This document shows, piece by piece, positions 58,217 to 64,000 of a stretch of 64,000 bases of DNA (positions are counted from its first letter, which is position 1; each line of letters begins with the position of its first letter). Location of the stretch: assembly GCF_021347895.1 (NCBI RefSeq), contig NC_067129.1, positions 32,153,690 through 32,217,689 of the forward strand, written 5' to 3'. A model generated the notes under the pieces. That model was not told the DNA's origin and did no database searches. It was given only the letters and a program-made list of their open reading frames with translations. The translations under genes and the position numbers were made by a program. The DNA comes from Acanthochromis polyacanthus (taxonomy: Eukaryota; Chordata; Actinopteri; Pomacentridae).

Positions 58217-58725
58217 GGAATACTCAGTACTGTCTGCAGACGAACAAAGTGTTCCACTGGAAGGTGACAGTCGTCGACACTCTTGGACTCTCAGAAACAT
58301 CTGAAGTGAAGACAGAGATCAGGAGATGTGTCGACATGTTGTCCCCGGGGCCCCACGCCTTCCTGCTGGTCATCAAGGTGGGGCCCCAAATGGATGAAGA
58401 ACAAGACACCATGAGGCAGATGGAGATCTTTGGAGAGAACGTCTGGTGGTACACCTTCATAGTCCTCACCTACGACGACCAGCCGGAGACGGACACTGAG
58501 CTTCATGTTGCCATAACTGAAGACGCGATGAAAAAGATCCTGCTCCAGAGAGTGGGAGACAGATTCTACAACCTCAACATCAACTTCTGGAAATATCTGC
58601 AGAACTATTATTTGCTGAAGGAAGTGGAACACATGGTCGTTGCAAATAGAGGGAAGTTCTACTCTGTCCAGGATTTTGCCATGAAAAGGAAGATTATGAA
58701 AGTTGATGGTGCGAATATAGATTGA
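58217..58725 (+). CDS. GTPase copy 2, remainder of the AIG1/GIMAP-type domain
   Basis: Follows TTCTCCTCAG in the phase left by 57,150, giving 207 residues in total for the pair. Encodes WKVTVVDTLGLSETSEVKTE (G3 is DTLG, with Leu for the usual Pro), RCVDMLSPGPHAFLLVIKVG, IVLTYDDQPETD at the G4 position, and ends FAMKRKIMKVDGANID. The frame is open throughout. It could be an alternative last cassette of the gene at 38-49 kb or a decayed duplicate that has lost its 5' exons. Confidence 0.7.
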
Positions 58726-58844
58726 AGAAAAATCTGTTTTCATGCATTGATTTACTCCACAGATGCAGTAATTTTAACCACAGGTTTTATTGTGTTTTTT
58801 TTCTATATTTCCATTCATAAGACTAGAAAAGCACTTAGACAGCA

Positions 58845-59190
58845 CAGACCTCCACCAAGGCTGCTCATTCCTTGTATCATTTCCAATGGATAAGTCCCGA
58901 TAAGTCCGTACTGGTCGATTTTTCATAGGATCACAATCATGTGATCATCAGGAGGCAACTAAAGTACTGTTCACTTGATAATTACTGTTACAATGGTCCC
59001 GTTAAATCTTTTAAAAATTCTTAGATCCAGACTATAATCCGCATCAGTGACAAAATCGAATCACTTGGTCCTTGTTTCATTTCTGACCTTCCCTGGAAAT
59101 TTCATCCAAATTCATTTATACATGTTTGAGTGATGTTGCTAACAGACAGACAGACAAACCAGCGCCACCAAAAACATAAGCTCTGACTTG
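58845..59190 (+). repeat. Teleost interspersed repeat (CTCCACCAAGGCTG family), copy 1
   Basis: Starts ACCTCCACCAAGGCTGCTCA and includes ATCACTTGGTCCTTGTTTCA, TGACCTTCCCTGGAAATTTC and ACAGACAGACAGACAAACCA, closing with a degenerate CTTGGCAGACGTAATAAAAA. The same tail begins each array 3' flank block. Confidence 0.75.
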
Positions 59191-59880
59191 GCAGACGTAA
59201 TAAAAATTACATATTATCGAAAATAGCAACTCCCGGTCTTACACGTGAAAGGTGGAGATACTGTCCACTATACTAACCAGGAAGCTGGAGGCTGTCATGT
59301 GACCACAGTGAGCCAATCACTACTTCATAACTGCAATGCAGTAAATAATTATTGATTATGTTCATGTGATCAGTAGTAACTTAGGTTTTCGATGTACGAT
59401 GTTTACGAAGTTGAAATGTTTTAAATACATGAAGTTTAGTCGCTTTCATCTATAATTTCATAAACAGGAGTTAATTTTATTAATACAGGTTTATATTTAT
59501 TTATTTCTTTTTTGTAACTTTCTGCATTCCTTCTCCATGGCAGTGACTACAGATGGATTTACATATTTCTATTTTGTCTACAATTACATAACAAGAGTGG
59601 ACATGTTTTGTTAAATTCATATCACAGCTGTAAAAACAGTGGAGTTTGTTATAATTCATTATTTTTCATTAATTATCGTGTCACTGATACATCTGTTTTC
59701 AGATCTGTCTTTATGTTAATATCTGTGTTCTATCAGATTGGAGGTTGTTTACTCTGACTTCATGTGATGAACTTTTTTCTTTTTGTTTGCACCTCAGATT
59801 AGAAAAACTGCATTTTTTGTCATATTACTTGAACTCTGTGCAACTATAATAAAGTTCAATGTAATCTAATCTATTCTCGT
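59165..59880. repeat. 3' flank block of GTPase copy 2, paralogous to the array block
   Basis: Matches 3996-4750: GAGGCTGTCATGTGACCACA, AACTTAGGTTTTCGATGTAC, ATTCCTTCTCCATGGCAGTG, ACTCTGTGCAACTATAATAA. It ends in AATCTAATCTA repeats like an L2 LINE tail. Non-coding. Confidence 0.75.
59231..59283 (-). pseudogene. Partial tRNA-Asp-like remnant
   Basis: The reverse complement reads TCCTGGTTAGTATAGTGGAC, AGTATCTCCACCTTTCACGT, GTAAGACCGGGA. It is closer to real tRNA-Asp in the D arm than the array copies, but TTC replaces the GTC anticodon and the T-arm 3' half is missing. Confidence 0.65.
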
Positions 59881-59927
59881 CGCTTTTTTTTTTAGTTGCA
59901 TCTAAGTTTTTCAGTTACAGCACTCTC

Positions 59928-60090
59928 CATAATTATTGGCACTCCTGGTTAAGATGTGTTGAAAGCCTTAAAATAAATTCCGTTTTTACTGCAGAAACAT
60001 ACTCTCAAACTGAAAATTGTTGAAAAATGTATTGTCGAGGATTAGGTGCTGTTCTGTTGGCAAAAGGGGGTCGAACAAAGCATTAGCATC
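59928..60090. mobile_element. Fragment of a Tc1-like inverted-repeat element
   Basis: ACTCTCCATAATTATTGGCA followed by CTCCTGGTTAAGATGTGTTG is a known style of Tc1-type terminus in fish (ATAATTATTGGCAC). The other end is not seen. Confidence 0.45.
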
Positions 60091-60589
60091 AGTGGTGCTA
60101 ATAATTGTGCAGTTCCTCCCGGATTTTGCAGGCGTTTTTCGTGATTGCTGCGGCCGAAAATGCCTGAATTCGCAGCAGCTTTTCTAAAAAATTACGATAA
60201 AAGTTGCGATGTTTTAAGCTTATTTGTTGTGATGAAATTGTGGGAGACAGTGACAATTGCTAAAAAGCTGAATTTTTTCCAGCTTGTAGAACATGTTTCA
60301 ATGCTGTAGTTGACAATATTTATTCCAAAATTAATTATTTAACGTTCCAACCCATTTCCACCAAAGCTGACACACCATGGTGGGACATTAGCAGCCGCCA
60401 GATACTGGTTTAACATGACGTGGTTGGTAGATCTGCAGCACAAAATGACAATTTACTATTGAATGAATCATATTTGGACATATCTGTCAGTGGCTTAAAG
60501 AGTTAATTTCACTTCCTGGAACACACGTGTTCACACACACACGCTCACGGTTTGTCACGTCAACTAACAAGAACAGCACTGAGAGAGTG

Positions 60590-61080
60590 CAGAACTCCAC
60601 CAAGACTGTTCATTACCTGACCTTGTGCTGAACACAGGTGTGTGTTCTGCATGTGTACACACCAAATCGCGTGACCTAAACATGTAGCGGGCGACAGGAA
60701 TTGATGGGACTCAGAAACACCCCCACAATTTAATCAGTTGTTCTTTGTGTCATTTCCAATGCGTCCACAGTGGTGGATTTGTTGTAGGATCACAATCATT
60801 TGATCGTCAGCAGGCTGCTGAGGTAGCGTTCACTTGTTGCCATGGTTACCGTGCTGCTATCAGACGCTACCTTATGGTTACTCACTGTAGATACATGCTG
60901 ATCCAGCACACTGAGAGCACGCTAATCCTTAACAAATCCGTGGATCCAAACTTTAAGCCGCATCACTGCCAAAGTCTAATCACTTGGTCCTTGTGTCATT
61001 TCTGACCGACCCTGAAAATTTCATTCAAATCCCTGAGTCTGTTTTTAGTGACGTTGGTAACAGAGGAAGGATTCACACAC
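60590..61080 (+). repeat. Teleost interspersed repeat (CTCCACCAAGGCTG family), copy 2
   Basis: Starts AACTCCACCAAGACTGTTCA and shares GGATCACAATCAT.TGATC, AATCACTTGGTCCTTGTGTC and GAAAATTTCATTCAAATCC with the copy at 58.85 kb. Longer in the middle. Confidence 0.7.
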
Positions 61081-61154
61081 GCTGATCGTCACATAACTCC
61101 GCCGTGTTCTTTGGTGGAATAATTAATCTAGTTTACCTTCACTCTTTCAGTGCT

Positions 61155-61541
61155 CTAACGGATCTAGATGCAACAGTTTCCATCATGGTGATTTGTCTGG
61201 TCTGTTGTCTGATTATTTCAGCCATTCTAATACATTTCGTGTTTAAAAAAAAAAGAAGTGTGTATCAATCGATGATTTTTTCTTTTTTTGTTTTCCACCA
61301 CAGTATTGCATGAATGTAAAACAGTTTAGCTCCACTTTGGTGAAGAACATCAGTCAATTAATTGTTTATCACAGTCTTCAGCAGTAATGTTTGTTGGGAA
61401 ATGAGAGACATTAGTATCGCACATGTCTGCATCTTCAAACCATAAACAGGAAGTGAATTCGGTGACGTACGTGCATTACGATTGCGCTGGGAGCTGCTAT
61501 GATTGGTAGAACTCTTGAGAGTCGGGCCAAAATTGCGGGAA
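61155..61541 (+). repeat. Dispersed repeat, copy 2, left part
   Basis: Counterpart of 42,695-43,085; continues after the 2.35-kb insertion at 63,893-64,000. Confidence 0.8.
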
Positions 61542-63892
61542 GGTTGATGCTACGGGTACGGGTCCGTACCCGTAGCATCTGTACTAGAGGTACGGACCCG
61601 TTAAGGTCACTGAAGAGCTGGCGCCGGTTAACTACTATTTGCTGCACATTACAGGCAGTTTATATGAATGACTTTGACGGCGAACATTGTATAATTTAAC
61701 CAAAAATACACCGTCTCCTCTCACACTTTAGACATTGCAGTTTTTACGCTTTTAGACGCCGTGTCTAAATTGTTTGAAGTCCAGTTCCTATTAAGTAGTT
61801 TACCGCGTTCAGTGGTGGAAGCAGCTGACGAACTCCATTGCAAATGTTCCCATTTAATTTCGGACGCTAATTTATAAGATAAAGTTAAGGATGTCGAATA
61901 TGAAACAAACACTCGTGAATGGTGAGGAGCAGGGGCCTCATTTATAAAACATTGCGTAGGATCCATACTAAAGTTTGCGTACGCCGAAAATACGAAAAGG
62001 GCGTATGCCCCTCGCCCCTGATTTATAAAACTTTGCGTAAGCACAGCTGCATGCAATTTCTTGATAAATCACACACCAGCTGGAAGATTGCACAGGTGGA
62101 TCCACTTCACATTCCGCCCACAACACACCCACATTTTACCATGAATGGTCAATGCAAAGTAACTCATGAATGTATCTGTATATAAATAAGCTGCTGATCC
62201 ACGGCATTTCACGCAGCGCCGGCCGGCAGTCTTTTCACTGCTGTGCGTCAGGATGAATGAATCATGTGTGACCCAGGCCACCCTGCCACTAAATTTGTTA
62301 TGATCATGTCCGATGTACAAATAATTTGCACACTGTTTGAATGTGCATTTTTTCGGTTCACATAGACAAATTCATTTTCACTCGGGAGTTGTGGTGTGAA
62401 GCATGTGTGCCTGCGTGCCTGTACAGGGCTGATTAATGGTTGGACGCTCATCCCATTCGGCCGTATATGGATAAATAAACAAAATTCTTTACTTTTTTTT
62501 GCCTTTTTACTGTGATAGTTGCAGTGAAGAGTGACAGGAAATGGGGAGAAGAGTAGGGGGAAGACATGCATAAAAGTGCCGCGGGCAGGAACCGAACCCG
62601 AGCCACTGCGTCAGGAACCACCCCTACAAATGGATGAGCCATAAAAGCGCCGGGTGATCAGTAAACAAAATTATTTAATAAAGATCACCGCACCGGCCCC
62701 AGATACCGGCCCTTTGGTCAAACGACCGAATGAAATAACGTTCAATCCGCTCCTGTTGATATATGAACATAGTTCTGCAAATACAGTCGTCAGCCGAATG
62801 ACGCACTATAGGAACATCTACAACAATGAGGGTTTATGATTATCCGGCTCTACAAGTCTAATATGTGATAACAATAAAGGTTTGAGATCCATCTGGTTTC
62901 AATTCGCCACTTCACCCTCCGGCACTGCCGTTCCCTCTGTCTCCAAAATGTGCTTAAGCAAGCATCAAAGTTGGCGCACCGGTGCGCACATTCTCACGCC
63001 AAGTTTTTTTTAGAAATCACAACGAACACAGCGTACGCCACTTTCTACGCAAAGTTTGTGATTTACGCCCTGTTTTGTGCGTAAAGAAGCATCAAGAATC
63101 AAGGTTGGTGCGCCGGTGCGCACATTCTCACGCCAAGTTTGTTTTTATAAATCACAACCTTTGCATAGAAAGTGGCCTACGCCACTTTCTAGCCCTGTTT
63201 TGTGCGTACGCAAGCTTTATAAATGAGGCCCCAGCTCTTTAATTCGGCATGAATTAAAAAAACACACAAACTCGATTTACTGTGATATTGTGAGATTTGT
63301 TTGTGGTGATGTAAGTTAGCCATTCAACAGAGTCCGCTAACATTAAAGTGACTGTGAAAGGGTCTGTGTTGACAGACGTAGAAAATACGTCAGGGTTTTG
63401 TTTAGGTTGTTAATATGTAATAGTCTGTCGCTACTTTTGAAGGTAAAAAAAATACTTGTAGTTTGCTGGCTGTTAGTTCCGCCATTTGTTTTGTTTGCTG
63501 TTTGTGCTTTATTAGAACAGGGTCACGTGAATAAAAAGTTTTGCTATTTTTAATAGTAGTGCTGATTTCAACCCCCAAATCGGTGTCCGTGAAAAAGTCA
63601 GATAATGATATTTATAAGACATTATGCATGATAGAAAAGAGAACAGCAGATGACTGACATGACAGGCTCGGCACGCAGATTCACCTCGAATCACGGAAGC
63701 GCCTTCATCACTCGGATTACCAAGCCGGCTCATTAATATTTATGCATGTCGGATTACCAGCCAATCACAAAGCGCCTTCATCAGCCGGCTCATTAATATT
63801 CATGTCTGTCTCATTAATATTTATGGTAAGGGAAAGTGCCGTATCCGTAGGCCACAGGCTACGGGTACGGGTCCGTATCTGTAGACACTACC
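61542..63892. mobile_element. 2.35-kb DNA element with 9-bp target duplication
   Basis: TTGCGGGAA flanks both ends (61,533-61,541 and 63,893-63,901). Termini are GGTTGATGCTACGGG and, reversed, GGTAGTGTCTACAGATACG. Next to the left end is a perfect 14-base-arm hairpin (61,547-61,578) made of GCTACGGGTACG and its complement; GCTACGGGTACGGGTCCGTA recurs near the right end. A 9-base duplication fits Mutator-like or Merlin-like elements. No transposase recognised; a second element is nested inside. Confidence 0.7.
61932..63232. mobile_element. Nested inverted-repeat element, GGGGCCTCATTTATAAA termini
   Basis: Left end GGGGCCTCATTTATAAAACA and right end TTTATAAATGAGGCCCC. Inside, CTCGCCCCTGATTTATAAAA (about 62,010) repeats the terminus-like motif, and a stretch with GTGCGCACATTCTCACGCCA occurs twice (about 62,953-63,083 and 63,088-63,211). 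A part at about 62,540-62,640 resembles a tRNA-like fish repeat (GCGGGCAGGAACCGAACCCG). No protein recognised. Confidence 0.65.
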
Positions 63893-64000
63893 TTGCGGGA
63901 AAGTTGCAGTGATTGGACAAAACTGCAAGGCCGCGCAAAATTTGAAAATGGTTGAAAATGGTTGATTTCGCGTGAATTCGCGCGATTGCAACATCGCGAA
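63893..64000 (+). repeat. Dispersed repeat, copy 2, right part
   Basis: GTTGCAGTGATTGGACAAAA and AAGGCCGCGCAAAATT match 43,085-43,125. Runs off the window end. Confidence 0.75.

Noticed and set aside
61721..62056. 111-residue minus-strand frame inside the 2.35-kb element
   Set aside because: No recognisable motif, and part of it reads through the terminal repeat of the nested element.

Overview
The window is animal nuclear DNA, most likely from a teleost fish. It has spliced exons with GT/AG borders, an L2/Maui-like LINE, hAT, PIF/Harbinger and Tc1 transposons, short repeats typical of fish genomes, and AIG1/GIMAP-type GTPase exons. There is nothing bacterial: no operons, no CRISPR, no ribosome-binding-site-driven genes. 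I cannot name the species.

Positions 1 to about 38,190 are a tandem array of a 10.8-kb composite unit. Unit A (1-10,230) is cut by the window edge, unit B is 10,231-21,050, unit C is 21,051-31,880, and unit D (31,881 to about 38,190) runs straight into an intact gene. Each full unit holds, in order: a PIF/Harbinger element with a broken transposase; a hAT (ZBED5-like) transposase fragment split by a 5'-truncated LINE; a block resembling the 3' flanks of the GTPase genes downstream, with a decayed tRNA-Asp and a nearby decayed tRNA-Ser; a minisatellite; a decayed first exon of the downstream gene; a 3.2-kb insertion of repeats; and a remnant of that gene's first intron. The unit is therefore a pseudogenised, transposon-loaded gene-cluster segment that was amplified in tandem. 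No unit encodes an intact protein that I recognise.

Positions 38,211-48,879 hold the best gene of the window. Four exons encode a domain that I cannot assign to a named family. Two further exons encode an AIG1/GIMAP-type GTPase domain. All splice borders and phases agree and predict one reading frame of 530 codons plus stop. A second, paralogous pair of GTPase exons lies at 57,037-58,725, with the same splice phase and no N-terminal exons of its own; it is either an alternative cassette or the remnant of a duplicated gene. The introns and flanks carry insertions: a hAT transposase remnant on the minus strand (47.2-48.2 kb), a nonautonomous hAT with a nested Tc1-type MITE (48.9-50.2 kb), an unclassified 2-kb insert with LTR-like signals (50.3-52.2 kb), and a nearly intact Tc1 element (55.05-56.68 kb).

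Positions 59-64 kb hold no recognisable gene. They contain nested repeats, including a 2.35-kb element with a 9-bp target duplication at 61,542-63,892. The stretch from about 17,150 to 22,470 has many one-base indels compared with the other array copies and is probably low-quality consensus; frames there should not be trusted.
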